Source: Streptomyces avidinii (GTDB taxonomy: Bacteria > Actinomycetota > Actinomycetes > Streptomycetales > Streptomycetaceae). From it: a stretch of DNA of 64,000 nucleotides. This document shows positions 49,144 through 57,434 of the stretch, piece by piece. The DNA lies in the NCBI RefSeq assembly GCF_014650695.1, contig NZ_BMVL01000001.1:455563-519562 (forward strand), given 5' to 3'. Position 1 is the first letter of the stretch, and every line of letters starts with the position of its first letter. The notes beneath the pieces were generated by a model. It made no database searches, was not told where the DNA came from, and saw nothing but the letters and a program-made list of their open reading frames with translations. Made by a program: the position numbers and the translations under genes.

Positions 49144-49328
49144 CCACTGCCACCGCCGAACTGCTGACCGTGCCCGAGGTCATGGAGCTGCTCAAGCTCG
49201 GGCGCTCAACCGTCTACGACCTCATCCGATCCCGGCGGCTCGTGTCCATCACCATCGGCCGGGCCCGCCGCATCCCCGCTGACGCCGTCCGGGAGTTCAT
49301 CGACCACGAGATTGAGGAGGCTGCCTGA
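49140..49328 (+). CDS. Excisionase (MerR/AlpA-like winged helix)
   Basis: The 62-residue protein has a single DNA-binding domain: LLTVPEVMELLKLGRSTVYD, then RSRRLVSITIGRARRIPADA and VREFI. It starts in ATGA overlap with rep and its last base overlaps the integrase ATG. As Xis it would bend attL/attR and favour excision. Confidence 0.9.
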   Translation: MTTATAELLTVPEVMELLKLGRSTVYDLIRSRRLVSITIGRARRIPADAVREFIDHEIEEAA

Positions 49329-50482
49329 TGGCCGCCCCGCGCAAGCGCAACCCGAACGGCGCCGGCACCATCACCAAGCGCAAGGACGGTCGCTACATGG
49401 CTGCCGTGTACGTCCTCCAGCCCGACGGCAGCCGCGCCCGGAAGTTCGCCTACGGCAAGACCTGGACCGAGTGCGACACCAAGCGCCGCGAGTTGCTCGC
49501 CAAGGTGGACCAGGGCGTGCCCGTGCCCACCCGGTCGGCCAAGCTCGCCGAATGGCTGCCGTACTGGCTGGACCACATCGTCAAGCCACACCGGAAGCGC
49601 ACGACGTACGCCAAGTACGAGACTCATGTCCGGCTGTACCTCGTGCCGTTGCTCGGCACGAAACGGCTGGAGTCCCTGAGCGTCGCCGACGTGCGCAGGG
49701 CCCTGGTGCAGCTGCAGAAGCAGACCAGCGCGGCGACGGCCAAGGAGTCGCATCGGGTGCTGCGTACGGCCCTCGCCGCCTCCTGTCGGGAGGAACTGGT
49801 CAGCCGGAACGTGGTGTCGCTCGTCGAGCCGCCCAAGGTGCACGTTCGGGAGATGTCGCCGTGGGAGCTGGACGAGGCCCTCGACTTCCTAGCCGCCGCA
49901 CGCAAGGACCCGTTGTACCCCGCCTTCGTCCTCGCCATCGCCCTCGGCCTCCGGCGGGGTGAGCTCGTCGGGCTCCGGTGGGAGAACGTGGACCTTGACA
50001 AGCGGGAGGTCCGGGTTCGGAGTCAGAGGCAGCGCGTTCGTGGCGAGTCCTACGAGGACGACCCCAAGGGGCGGCGGCGTCGGCAGACCCTGCCGCTGCC
50101 CGGGATCTGCATCGCTCCTCTGCGCTGGCAGCGGATGCGGCAGGCCGCTATGAGGGAAACCGCCGGCGCCAAGTGGGAAGAGACCGGGTACGTGTTCACC
50201 ACCCGGACCGGGCGACCCATCGAGCCGCGGAACGTCTACCGGTCCTTCACCCGAGTGGCCAAGGACGCCGGGCTCCGGGTGATCCGGCTGCACGACGCGC
50301 GGCATGGGACCGCGACGTTGCTGACCGCCGCCGGCGTTCCGCCCCGGGTCGTGATGGAGATCCTGGGACACTCCCAGATCGCCGTGACCATGAACGTCTA
50401 CGCGCACGTCGTCCAGGACACGCAGCGAGAGGCGGTCGGGCACATGGATCGCCTGCTCAGGACCCGGCGCGACCGCTCCTGA
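49328..50482 (+). CDS. Tyrosine site-specific integrase
   Basis: The 384-residue recombinase has an arm-binding N-terminal part (GTITKRKDGRYMAAVYV) and a SAM-like core-binding domain. The catalytic domain carries Arg in LGLRRGELVGLRW (about residue 208), His322 and Arg325 in LHDARHG, His in LGHSQ, and the nucleophile Tyr358 in NVYAHVV. It joins attP on the element to the 3' end of tRNA-Val. Its stop is 69 bases from the tRNA, the standard AICE layout. Confidence 0.93.
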   Translation: MAAPRKRNPNGAGTITKRKDGRYMAAVYVLQPDGSRARKFAYGKTWTECDTKRRELLAKVDQGVPVPTRSAKLAEWLPYWLDHIVKPHRKRTTYAKYETHVRLYLVPLLGTKRLESLSVADVRRALVQLQKQTSAATAKESHRVLRTALAASCREELVSRNVVSLVEPPKVHVREMSPWELDEALDFLAAARKDPLYPAFVLAIALGLRRGELVGLRWENVDLDKREVRVRSQRQRVRGESYEDDPKGRRRRQTLPLPGICIAPLRWQRMRQAAMRETAGAKWEETGYVFTTRTGRPIEPRNVYRSFTRVAKDAGLRVIRLHDARHGTATLLTAAGVPPRVVMEILGHSQIAVTMNVYAHVVQDTQREAVGHMDRLLRTRRDRS

Positions 50483-50493
50483 CTGCATCCGTT

Positions 50494-50513
50494 GATGTCA
50501 GATGTAGATGTCA
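50494..50513 (+). other. Right-end GATGTCA repeats
   Basis: GATGTCA-GATGTA-GATGTCA lies just outside the core repeat. The same 13-bp-spaced pair is near the left end (31549-31568), in the same orientation. Confidence 0.65.
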
Positions 50514-50546
50514 AAGGCCCCCAACCGTGATCGGTTGGGGGCCTTT
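50513..50546 (-). terminator. Element-supplied tRNA-Val terminator
   Basis: AAAGGCCCCCAACC pairs perfectly with GGTTGGGGGCCTTT around gtgatc. On the minus strand it directly follows the tRNA. Confidence 0.88.
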
Positions 50547-50595
50547 GTGCTGGTGGGCGCGGACGGTTTCGAACCGCCGACATCTGCTTTGTAAG
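50537..50595. repeat. Right attachment site
   Basis: These 59 bases are identical to 31403-31461, spanning the tRNA 3' half from the anticodon loop through CCA and into one arm of the terminator. Confidence 0.93.
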
Positions 50596-50625
50596 AGCAG
50601 CGCTCTACCCCTGAGCTACGCACCC
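50551..50625 (-). tRNA. tRNA-Val (anticodon TAC)
   Basis: Read on the minus strand, GGGTGCG pairs with CGCGCCC (one G-T pair) in the acceptor stem. The D-arm is GCTCAGGGGTAGAGC, the anticodon stem CTGCT/AGCAG holds the loop cTTACAA with anticodon TAC, the T-arm is GGCGGTTCGAAACCGTC, and CCA is encoded. All four arms are intact. The 3' half is supplied by the AICE. Confidence 0.95.
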
Positions 50626-50730
50626 GTGGATGAGTGGACAGCCTACATGGCGGGCACACCCCCCACGCAAACCCGTTCCCGTGGGGGAGAATGGATCGGG
50701 GCATGGCGGACACGGTACGGGAGAGGGATT

Positions 50731-51975
50731 GTGACGACGGCATCCCGGCGGTGGTTCGGTGGGCGGGACGAGAGTCGGCGGGCGGATGCGCAGGCGGCGA
50801 AGGATGCTGCCGCAGCCGCGTTCTACGAGCTGGATACGGCGCAGCGGGATCTGCGGATCTCGATCGAGACGATCGCCGCGGCGGACGGGTCGCCCGCCGC
50901 GCGGCAGGCGACCGAGGGGTTCGCCGCGCTGGGGCAGCGGATCGACCAGGTCAGTCACGTCTACATCCAGGCGGTCGACGCGCACGACCTGGACCGGGCC
51001 GAGTTGGAGGCTTCGGTCGCCACGCGTGCCCGGGACGAGCTGACCCGGGCGCGGGACGAGCTGGTGCGCGTACAGGGGGAACTGGAGCGGTTCGCGCAGG
51101 GGCTGCAGCCGCTGCTGGACAAGGCCGAGACGCAGCTCGCGCGGGTCGCGCCGGCCCGGGAGCGGGCCAAGGCCGCGCTGATCGGGGCCAGTGACGCGCT
51201 GGACGCCGTACGGGCGAAGGGGATGCGGGCCGATGATCTGGCGGCGCGGCTGGCGGCGCTCGGCCCGGAGCTGACCAAGCTGAACCAGGGCGCGGCCCAG
51301 CACGGGGTGCAGGAGACGGTGCAGCGCGCCGACCGGATTCTGCGGGACGCCGAGGCCATACGGGCCGAGGTGACGCGGCTGCCCGAGCGGGCGGCGGAGA
51401 TCGACCGGCGGCTGGTGAGTCTGCGGACGCGCGCGCAGGCGTTGCGCAACCGGGCGGACCGGGTGGATCCGGTGCTCAGCGAGCTGCGCCGGCGGTTCAG
51501 TGCGGCCTGCTGGCAGGACCTGCAGCACGTGCCGGACCAGGCGGTACGGGACGTGGCGCGGGCCGAGGAGCAGCTGCGGGAGGCCGGCCGGGCCCGGGAC
51601 GAGCAGCGTTGGGCCGATGTGGGGGAGCTGATCGAGGCGGTCCGCGGCTCGCTGGAGGCGACGGACGAGGCGGTGTCGGCGGCGCAGGACCGCCTGACGC
51701 GGCTGGAGGCGGTGGCGCGGGACCCGCAGGCGGAAGTGGACCGGACCCGCTTCGCGATCCGGGACGCGCAGCGGCTGGCGATGGCGGGGCGCAGTGTGCC
51801 GGATCCGCGGCACGCGCGGCCGCTGGACGATGCGGTGGCCCGGGTGGGCCGGGCGCTGGAGGCTCTGGAGGGGCGTCACCCCGACTACTGGGCGTTCCTG
51901 CTGGAGATGGAGGACGTACGGGGTTCCGTGAACCGGGTGGTGAGCGGGATCCGGGCGGAACGCGGCCACGGATAG
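50731..51975 (+). CDS. Long coiled-coil cytoplasmic protein
   Basis: The 414-residue protein starts at a GTG with GGAGAGGG seven bases before. Nearly all of it is charged heptad repeat (RDELTRARDELVRVQGELER, RADRILRDAEAIRAEVTRLP, ALRNRADRVDPVLSELRRRF). There is no signal peptide, membrane helix or known motif. It could be structural or a partner of polar-growth proteins, but no family is recognised. It is the first chromosomal gene after the tRNA. Confidence 0.75.
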   Translation: MTTASRRWFGGRDESRRADAQAAKDAAAAAFYELDTAQRDLRISIETIAAADGSPAARQATEGFAALGQRIDQVSHVYIQAVDAHDLDRAELEASVATRARDELTRARDELVRVQGELERFAQGLQPLLDKAETQLARVAPARERAKAALIGASDALDAVRAKGMRADDLAARLAALGPELTKLNQGAAQHGVQETVQRADRILRDAEAIRAEVTRLPERAAEIDRRLVSLRTRAQALRNRADRVDPVLSELRRRFSAACWQDLQHVPDQAVRDVARAEEQLREAGRARDEQRWADVGELIEAVRGSLEATDEAVSAAQDRLTRLEAVARDPQAEVDRTRFAIRDAQRLAMAGRSVPDPRHARPLDDAVARVGRALEALEGRHPDYWAFLLEMEDVRGSVNRVVSGIRAERGHG

Positions 51976-52114
51976 GACCGCGGAAACGGCTGAGGGCAGG
52001 GCTGGCTGATCTTGCCGGTTGGGCCCGCGGCGTTCCGTGAGCGGCCCCCGTTTGTTTCGTGGCGTCCGGCGACGGATGCTGGGAGGTGCCGGGAACGGAG
52101 CAGAGGAGGGCACC

Positions 52115-52840
52115 ATGGCTGCCCACACCACCCACCAGCCTCCCGCGGCGCATGAGCCCTACGTGGCTCACGCGGCGTACGGGTGCACCGAGCCGCACGA
52201 GCATTACGCGCCCTACGTGGCCCACGAGCCCGATCCCGATGCCCCTGCTCCACCGCGTTTCGCCGACACGGTCTCCCGCCGCATGGAGCGCGCGCTGCAT
52301 CCGGTCAACGCCCGGCTCGACGATCATCTGCCCACGGACCACAAGCTCAGCCAGGTGTACCGGGTCGGGGCGGGTCTGACCGGCCTGCTCCTGGTGGTGT
52401 TCGGGATCCTGGGGCTGATCAATCAGATCGGGTTCTTCGACACCGGCGGGGACACGGTGCTCGCGCTCAACACCAATGGGGCGCTGAGCGTCCTGTCGAT
52501 CTGCATCGGTGCGCTGCTGTTCTTCGGGATGGTGGTGGGCGGCACCTTCGCCTCGACCCTGAACATCGTGCTGGGCGTGCTGTTCATTGCGAGCGGTTTC
52601 GTGAATCTGGCGCTGCTGGACACGGGGCTGAACTTCCTGGCCTTCCGGATCCAGAACGTCCTGTTCAGCTTCGTCGTCGGTGTGATGCTGATGTGGTTCG
52701 GGATGTACGGGCGGGTGGGAAGCGCCCTGCCGCACGACAATCCGTACTGGCGTGCACGCCACCCCGAGCAGGCGGCCCGGGAGGACCGGGCGCGACGCGT
52801 TCCGGGGCGGGCGCCGGTCATGCACGGCCGCTGTCCGTAG
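52115..52840 (+). CDS. DUF4383 family membrane protein
   Basis: The 241-residue protein has a His/Tyr/Pro-rich N-terminal tail with repeats of PYVAH. Four membrane helices follow (YRVGAGLTGLLLVVFGILGL ... NVLFSFVVGVMLMWFGMYGR) and a basic C-terminus. The second helix pair holds GGTFASTLNIVLGVLFIAS, typical of DUF4383. GAGGAGGG precedes the ATG. Function is unknown; the family is common and stress-associated in actinobacteria. Confidence 0.82.
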   Translation: MAAHTTHQPPAAHEPYVAHAAYGCTEPHEHYAPYVAHEPDPDAPAPPRFADTVSRRMERALHPVNARLDDHLPTDHKLSQVYRVGAGLTGLLLVVFGILGLINQIGFFDTGGDTVLALNTNGALSVLSICIGALLFFGMVVGGTFASTLNIVLGVLFIASGFVNLALLDTGLNFLAFRIQNVLFSFVVGVMLMWFGMYGRVGSALPHDNPYWRARHPEQAAREDRARRVPGRAPVMHGRCP

Positions 52841-52999
52841 CCGCCGCGCCTGGCCGCCGGACGTAGCCGGCATGCGTGGTCGTCGCCGTGCGTGGCCGCG
52901 CCGTACCCGGCCGCCGTGCATGCCCGCGCCGTACCTGGCCGCCGTACCCGGCCGCGCCGTACGTAGCGCGCGGCGGCCGGGCCCGCTTAGCCTGTGCGC
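52841..52999. repeat. GC-rich imperfect short repeats
   Basis: Overlapping imperfect copies of a ccgtacccggccgccgtac-type unit fill the gap before the FmdB gene. I see no gene or clear terminator in it. Confidence 0.6.
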
Positions 53000-53218
53000 A
53001 TGCCTCGATACGAATTCCGCTGCCGGACCTGCGACGACACCTTTGAGGTCAGCCGACCCATGGCCGAGTCCTCCGCGCCCGCCGACTGCCCGGCGGGACA
53101 CGCCGACACCGTGAAGCTGCTGTCCGCCGTGGCCGTGGGCGGCGCGAGCAGCGGCGCCCCCGCGCCCGCGATGGGTGGCGGCGGGGGCGGCTGCTGCGGT
53201 GGTGGCGGCTGCGGCTGA
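53000..53218 (+). CDS. FmdB-type zinc ribbon protein
   Basis: The 72-residue protein begins MPRYEFRCRTCDDTFEVSRP, the FmdB/CxxC zinc ribbon. Its second knuckle is DCPAGHADTVKLLSAVAVGG (Cys plus His). The tail is Gly-rich with CCGGGGCG, perhaps a second metal site. Such proteins are putative regulators and small metal carriers; no specific partner is known. Confidence 0.87.
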   Translation: MPRYEFRCRTCDDTFEVSRPMAESSAPADCPAGHADTVKLLSAVAVGGASSGAPAPAMGGGGGGCCGGGGCG

Positions 53219-53293
53219 GCCCACAGCCCGGGCCGGCGGTCGGGAACATCAGCCGCGGGAACATCGGCGGCGGGAACGCCGGCGGCCGGAACC

Positions 53294-53953
53294 TCAGCGT
53301 TTGCGCGACAGGGTCAGGCCGTCCGAGATCGCCAGGAGGACGGAGTCCATGCGCGCGTCGGCCGAGACATGGTCGTTGAAGGCGCGGACGCCGGCCGCCG
53401 AACCGGTGGCCGACTCGTCGAGCACCGTGCCGTGGTACAGGGTGTTGTCGGTGACGATCAGGCCGCCCGGACGCAGCCTCGGCACCAGCTCCTCCCAGTA
53501 GGCGATCTGGCTCTCCTTGTCCGCGTCGACGTACGCCATGTCGATGTGCGGTTCGGTGGGCATGGCGCGCAGGGTCTCCAGGGCCGGTGCGATGCGCAGC
53601 TCGATGCGGTCCGCGACGCCCGCCTCCTCCCAGGCCTGCCGGCCGTACTCCGTCCACTCCTCGGAGACGTCGCAGGCGATGAGGCGGCCGTCGGCGGGCA
53701 GTGCCTGGGCCATCGACAGGGCCGAGAAGCCGGTGAAGGTGCCGACCTCGACGATGTGGCGGGCGCCGGTCAGCCGGACCAGGAAGGCCAGCAGCGGGCC
53801 CTGCTCCTCGGCCGACTGCATCCCGGCAACGTCGGGGAACTTGGCGTAGGTCGTCGCCACGAGCCCCCGCTGGACCGGGTCCAGCGGGGGGTTGTGGTCG
53901 AGCATGTACCGGTAGAGCTCGTCGGTGATCTTGGTGCTGTTGCCCTTGGTCAT
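53294..53953 (-). CDS. Class I SAM-dependent O-methyltransferase
   Basis: The 219-residue protein is a cation-dependent (family 3) O-methyltransferase. The SAM site is HIVEVGTFTGFSALSMAQAL, followed by LIACDVSEEWTEYG, metal ligands in MAYVDADKE and GGLIVTDNTLYHG. It methylates catechol-like or similar hydroxyls. Its ATG overlaps the HAD stop by 4 bases, so it is the last gene of the Ter-linked operon 58597-53294. A role in finishing that pathway's product is an inference from this coupling. Confidence 0.87.
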   Translation of the reverse strand: MTKGNSTKITDELYRYMLDHNPPLDPVQRGLVATTYAKFPDVAGMQSAEEQGPLLAFLVRLTGARHIVEVGTFTGFSALSMAQALPADGRLIACDVSEEWTEYGRQAWEEAGVADRIELRIAPALETLRAMPTEPHIDMAYVDADKESQIAYWEELVPRLRPGGLIVTDNTLYHGTVLDESATGSAAGVRAFNDHVSADARMDSVLLAISDGLTLSRKR

Positions 53954-54780
53954 GCGTCCAGTCTGCCGAGTCGGGCGGCTTCCCGGGCGAATGCGCGCAC
54001 GATTTCCTCGCCCGCCAGGACGCCCGCCGTGGCCAGGGCGGTCACCGTCGGCGCCGTCCAGGCCGCGTCGGCCAGTTCGCCGTGGCCCGGGCGCCAGGCG
54101 GCGTCCGCCGCCAGCAGCAGGTCCGCGTCGAGCAGGGAGTCGCCGGCGGCGAGGGTGGTGGTGGCTCCGGTCCGGCGGGCGACCTCGTACATCGCCGCGC
54201 TCTTGGTGAGCGGGCGCGGGACGGCGTAGATCTTCCGGCCCTGGAGGGAGACCGCCCAGCCGCGCGCCTCGGCCCACTCGGACAGGGCCTTCACCCACTC
54301 GTCCGGGACCAGGGCTCGCTCGACGACGAGGTACGCGAAGAGGTCCTCCGCCAGGCGCGCCTTGCGCAGCCACGCCGGGTCGGCGGTGGACAGCAGGTGC
54401 TGGTGCACCTCCTCCAGGGGGGCGCACTCCTCGGCCAGGCGCGCGGCGACCTGGCGCCGCCAGTCGCGGTCCGGTACGCCGTCGACGAGGAGCTGCCCGC
54501 CGTTGGCGCAGATGGCGTACGGGGCCGGGCGGCCGGGGAAGCGGATGCGCTGGTACTGCTTGCGGGTCCGGGTGGTGGTGGGGACGAAGACCACCGAGGG
54601 GTCGGCCGTCAGCTCCGCCAGCAGTTCCGCCGCCGTCTCCGTCATGTAGGACAGCGGCTTGCTCTCGTGGACCTCGACGCACAGCAGCCGCGGGGCCACC
54701 GGGTCGGGCATGGTCAGACCGAGGGCGGCCGTCGAGTAGATGAGCGTACGGTCGAGATCACTGGCTACGAGGACAGTCAC
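53950..54780 (-). CDS. HAD-family hydrolase of the Ter biosynthetic operon
   Basis: The 276-residue protein starts at a GTG overlapping the previous gene. Motif I is VASDLDRTLIYS (nucleophile Asp), motif II is in VVFVPTTTRTRKQY, motif III includes RPLTKSAAMYEVA, and motif IV is LAAGDSLLDADLLLAA. It is the Ter-cluster HAD phosphatase that accompanies phosphoribosyltransferase and HpcH-like genes. The substrate is probably a phosphorylated intermediate of an unknown nucleotide-like product. Confidence 0.83.
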   Translation of the reverse strand: MTVLVASDLDRTLIYSTAALGLTMPDPVAPRLLCVEVHESKPLSYMTETAAELLAELTADPSVVFVPTTTRTRKQYQRIRFPGRPAPYAICANGGQLLVDGVPDRDWRRQVAARLAEECAPLEEVHQHLLSTADPAWLRKARLAEDLFAYLVVERALVPDEWVKALSEWAEARGWAVSLQGRKIYAVPRPLTKSAAMYEVARRTGATTTLAAGDSLLDADLLLAADAAWRPGHGELADAAWTAPTVTALATAGVLAGEEIVRAFAREAARLGRLDA

Positions 54781-57434
54781 TTCGAGGCCACAGCCTTTCC
54801 GTCGGCGCCGGTGGCGCCGCGCGTGAATCGGGGGTGGATGAGGCCTACGCACGTGTAGGGCAGGCCGTCGACCTCTTCCACCGGTACGCCGCGCTGCTCG
54901 GCGAGCAGCCGTACGTGGTCCAGGTCGGCCCCGGCGCCGCGCTGCGCCAGGATCTTCCACGGCACCCTGCGCAGCAGGACGCGGGTGGTCTCGCCGACGC
55001 CGGGCTTGACGAGGTTCACGTCGTGGATGCCGTACTCCTCGCTGATCCGTTCGACGGCCGCCCAGCCCTCCCAGGTGGGCGTGCGGTCGGCGGCGAGGAG
55101 TTCCTTCACCTCGTCGTCGACGGCTTCGGCCACCTCGTCGAAGTGGGCGGCGACGGTGTCGACGAACTCGACGGAGACATCGGCCCCGGCGAGCTCGCGG
55201 TAGAACTTCGCGCCGTGGAAGTCGGCGGGACCGACGAGGTCGGACCTCAGCACGGTACGCGAGATGAGACCGGAGACGGTGGAGTTGAGGCAGGCGGACG
55301 GGATCAGGAAGTCCTCGCGGGTGCCGTACGTGGGCACGCAGGAGCCGGGGTCGGCCAGGACGACGATCTCCGGGTCGAAGCCCGGGAACTCCTCCAGGGC
55401 GACCTTGAGCTCGCGGGTGATGGCGCCCTTGCCGGTCCAGCCGTCGACGAAGACGACGTCGGCCGGGTCGTGGTGGGCGGCCAGCCAGCGCAGGGCGTTG
55501 GCGTCGATGCCGCGGCCGCGCACGATGGAAACGGCGTAGTGCGGCAGGTCCAGGCCGTGGCGGGCGCGGGCCCAGCGGCGCATCAGTACGCCGACGGGGG
55601 TGCCGGCGCGGGCCAGGGAGACCAGGACCGGGGACGGGGAGCGTTCGGCGAGGACGGTCTCGGTGACCGTGCCGACGGCCCGGGCGACGCGAACGGCGGA
55701 GGTGGCCAGGGCGCTCCGGTACAGCTCCTGGTACTGGGGGGACGGCTGGTACTCGACGGGCAGGGACTCGGCGTAGTGCGCGCCACCGGCCTGGATCGCC
55801 TCCTCGCGCTCCTCCGTGGGTGCCTCCAGCTCGATGTCGGAGAGGTCCTGGAGCAGCCAGCCGACGTCCTCGGCGGCGTACGAGGAGAAGGCGGGGCCGC
55901 GCAGCGGCTCGCGCAGGGTCGGCTCCGTGAGCTCGCGCGCGGTGGGCTGCTCCATGAGCTCCGTGGGCTCCATGAGCTCGGTGGGCTCCATGAGCTCGGT
56001 GCGCTCGGTGCGCTCGGTGCGCTCGGTGGGCTCGGTGGGCTCGGTCATGATCGGCTTCGGCTCCCGCCGGTCGGGTATGTAGGACGGGACGACGGCCAGG
56101 ACGACGCGGCCGGTGTGCGGGGCGAGGGCCGCCAGCAGTCCCGTGTGCAGCTCGGGGGTGTCCCCGGCCGAGTCCACGACGGCAACGACGGCGTCGAAGC
56201 CGGTGCCGTCCGTGCGGTGGACGTTGTAGGCGTAGCGGTCGCCGAGGCCGTCGGCCGGGGCGTCGTGGGCCGGGAAGACCAGCCGGGTGCGGATGGCGTA
56301 GCCGGGGTCGTCCACGGCGAGGACGGGCGAGCGGGTGGTGGTCGAGAAGCGGACCTCGGAGGCCGCCCCCGCCTCCTCCAGGGCCTTGGCCAGGCGCAGC
56401 GGCGCGTACATCAGCTCCTCGTTGCCGAGTACGAGGATCCGCGCCGGGGAGGCGTCGCCGAGCGCGGCGGCGATCCGGCCGGTGAGGGCCGGCAGGGCCT
56501 CCTCCAGCCGGGCTCGGTGCGCGGCGGTGAAGCCGTGGCGGCCGCCGTCGGGGACCCCCGCCGGCCAGTACGGGCCCAGGTCCACGCGGGTCGGCCGCTG
56601 CGGGCCGCCCGCAGGTGCCGCCCGGCCCGGCAGGGCGGGGCCGGGCGCGGGCTGCGCCTCGTACTCCTCGACCAGGGCCCGGCCCTTGGCGAGGACGCCG
56701 TCCGGGAGGGACACGGTGCCCGAGGCGAGGGCGATCAGGTCCACGCGGGCGCCCAGCTCGGCGGCGAAGGCGGTGAGCCGGTCCCGGTCGGCGGCGGAGC
56801 GCATGTCGACGAGGGCGACGACCACGTAGTGCGAGCGGGGGTGGCGTGCGTGCAGGTCGCGAATGGTGTTCAGGACCGTGTTGCCGGTGGAGAACTCGTC
56901 GTCGACCAGGACCAGGGGCCCGCTGCCTGCGAGCAGCCGCGGGTCCTCGGGCAGCAGCAGGTGCGAGGTGGCGTGCGAGTGCGCCTCCTCGAAGCCGCCG
57001 GCCTGTTCCACGCCCGGCACGGGGCGGCGGGTGGAGTGCAGGTAGGGGGCCGGGCCCAGGCCGTCGGCCACGCAGTGGCCGAGCCCGGTGGCGGTCTCGG
57101 CGTAGCCGAGGACCACCGCGGTCGCGGCCCCGTCCTCGCCGAGCAGGTCCCGGACGCGTTCGCCGAGTCCGAAGCCGGCCGCGTACACGACCTCCGGGGA
57201 CTGCGGGACGTGCTTGCCGAGCACCTGCGAGACGAGCAGGTGGGCGCGCTTGGGGTTGCGCCGCAGGGCCAGTCCGAGCAGCTCTGTCAGCCGCGGACCC
57301 CCACCGGAGTCCTCCAGGCTCACGCCCAGCCGGTCCGCGACCCAGGTACCCGACCACACCGCTTCGATCGTCTTGCCTTTCCTCGTCATCGTCATTGTCC
57401 GTGGCGCCGCCGGCTTCCGCTCGGGCGTGCTCAC
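54777..57434 (-). CDS. Phosphoribosyltransferase (TRSP) fused to StiP-like domain
   Basis: The 885-residue protein starts at a GTG overlapping the HpcH stop (GTGA). Residues ~15-460 are a TRSP-type phosphoribosyltransferase with the PRPP loop LVLVDDEFSTGNTVLNT and a C-terminal TRSP part (GNEELMYAPLRLAKALEE). A repetitive Thr/Glu/Pro/Met linker (about 464-500) leads to a StiP/PELOTA-like domain (VSIVRGRGIDANALRWLAAH, VVFVDGWTGKGAITRELKVA). These are usually two genes. Here the frame is continuous with no stop. A separate StiP start at an ATG (56048-56046) is possible, so both forms may exist. The product belongs to the predicted Ter-linked nucleotide-like metabolite pathway. Confidence 0.82.
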   Translation of the reverse strand: MSTPERKPAAPRTMTMTRKGKTIEAVWSGTWVADRLGVSLEDSGGGPRLTELLGLALRRNPKRAHLLVSQVLGKHVPQSPEVVYAAGFGLGERVRDLLGEDGAATAVVLGYAETATGLGHCVADGLGPAPYLHSTRRPVPGVEQAGGFEEAHSHATSHLLLPEDPRLLAGSGPLVLVDDEFSTGNTVLNTIRDLHARHPRSHYVVVALVDMRSAADRDRLTAFAAELGARVDLIALASGTVSLPDGVLAKGRALVEEYEAQPAPGPALPGRAAPAGGPQRPTRVDLGPYWPAGVPDGGRHGFTAAHRARLEEALPALTGRIAAALGDASPARILVLGNEELMYAPLRLAKALEEAGAASEVRFSTTTRSPVLAVDDPGYAIRTRLVFPAHDAPADGLGDRYAYNVHRTDGTGFDAVVAVVDSAGDTPELHTGLLAALAPHTGRVVLAVVPSYIPDRREPKPIMTEPTEPTERTERTERTELMEPTELMEPTELMEQPTARELTEPTLREPLRGPAFSSYAAEDVGWLLQDLSDIELEAPTEEREEAIQAGGAHYAESLPVEYQPSPQYQELYRSALATSAVRVARAVGTVTETVLAERSPSPVLVSLARAGTPVGVLMRRWARARHGLDLPHYAVSIVRGRGIDANALRWLAAHHDPADVVFVDGWTGKGAITRELKVALEEFPGFDPEIVVLADPGSCVPTYGTREDFLIPSACLNSTVSGLISRTVLRSDLVGPADFHGAKFYRELAGADVSVEFVDTVAAHFDEVAEAVDDEVKELLAADRTPTWEGWAAVERISEEYGIHDVNLVKPGVGETTRVLLRRVPWKILAQRGAGADLDHVRLLAEQRGVPVEEVDGLPYTCVGLIHPRFTRGATGADGKAVASK
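55951..56045. repeat. Tandem repeats encoding the fusion linker
   Basis: Three 18-bp units (tccatgagctcggtgggc type) are followed by about six 9-bp units (gctcggtgc type). On the minus strand they read TEP/TER and MEPTEL repeats between the two domains. Confidence 0.85.

Larger units (their letters stand above)
31403..50595. mobile_element. Integrated AICE of the pSAM2 type (~19.2 kb)
   Basis: The element lies between 59-bp direct repeats that match the 3' half of tRNA-Val(TAC). The intact tRNA is at the right junction, with the integrase gene ending 69 bases from it. The backbone (right to left) is integrase, excisionase, RepSA-type HUH initiator, zinc-ribbon protein, small spread/transfer proteins, TraB/FtsK translocase, SCO3933-type protein, GntR repressor and Nudix protein. 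The left 11 kb is cargo with mixed strand and lower GC. All functions needed for excision, rolling-circle copying and single-protein conjugative transfer appear intact. Confidence 0.93.
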
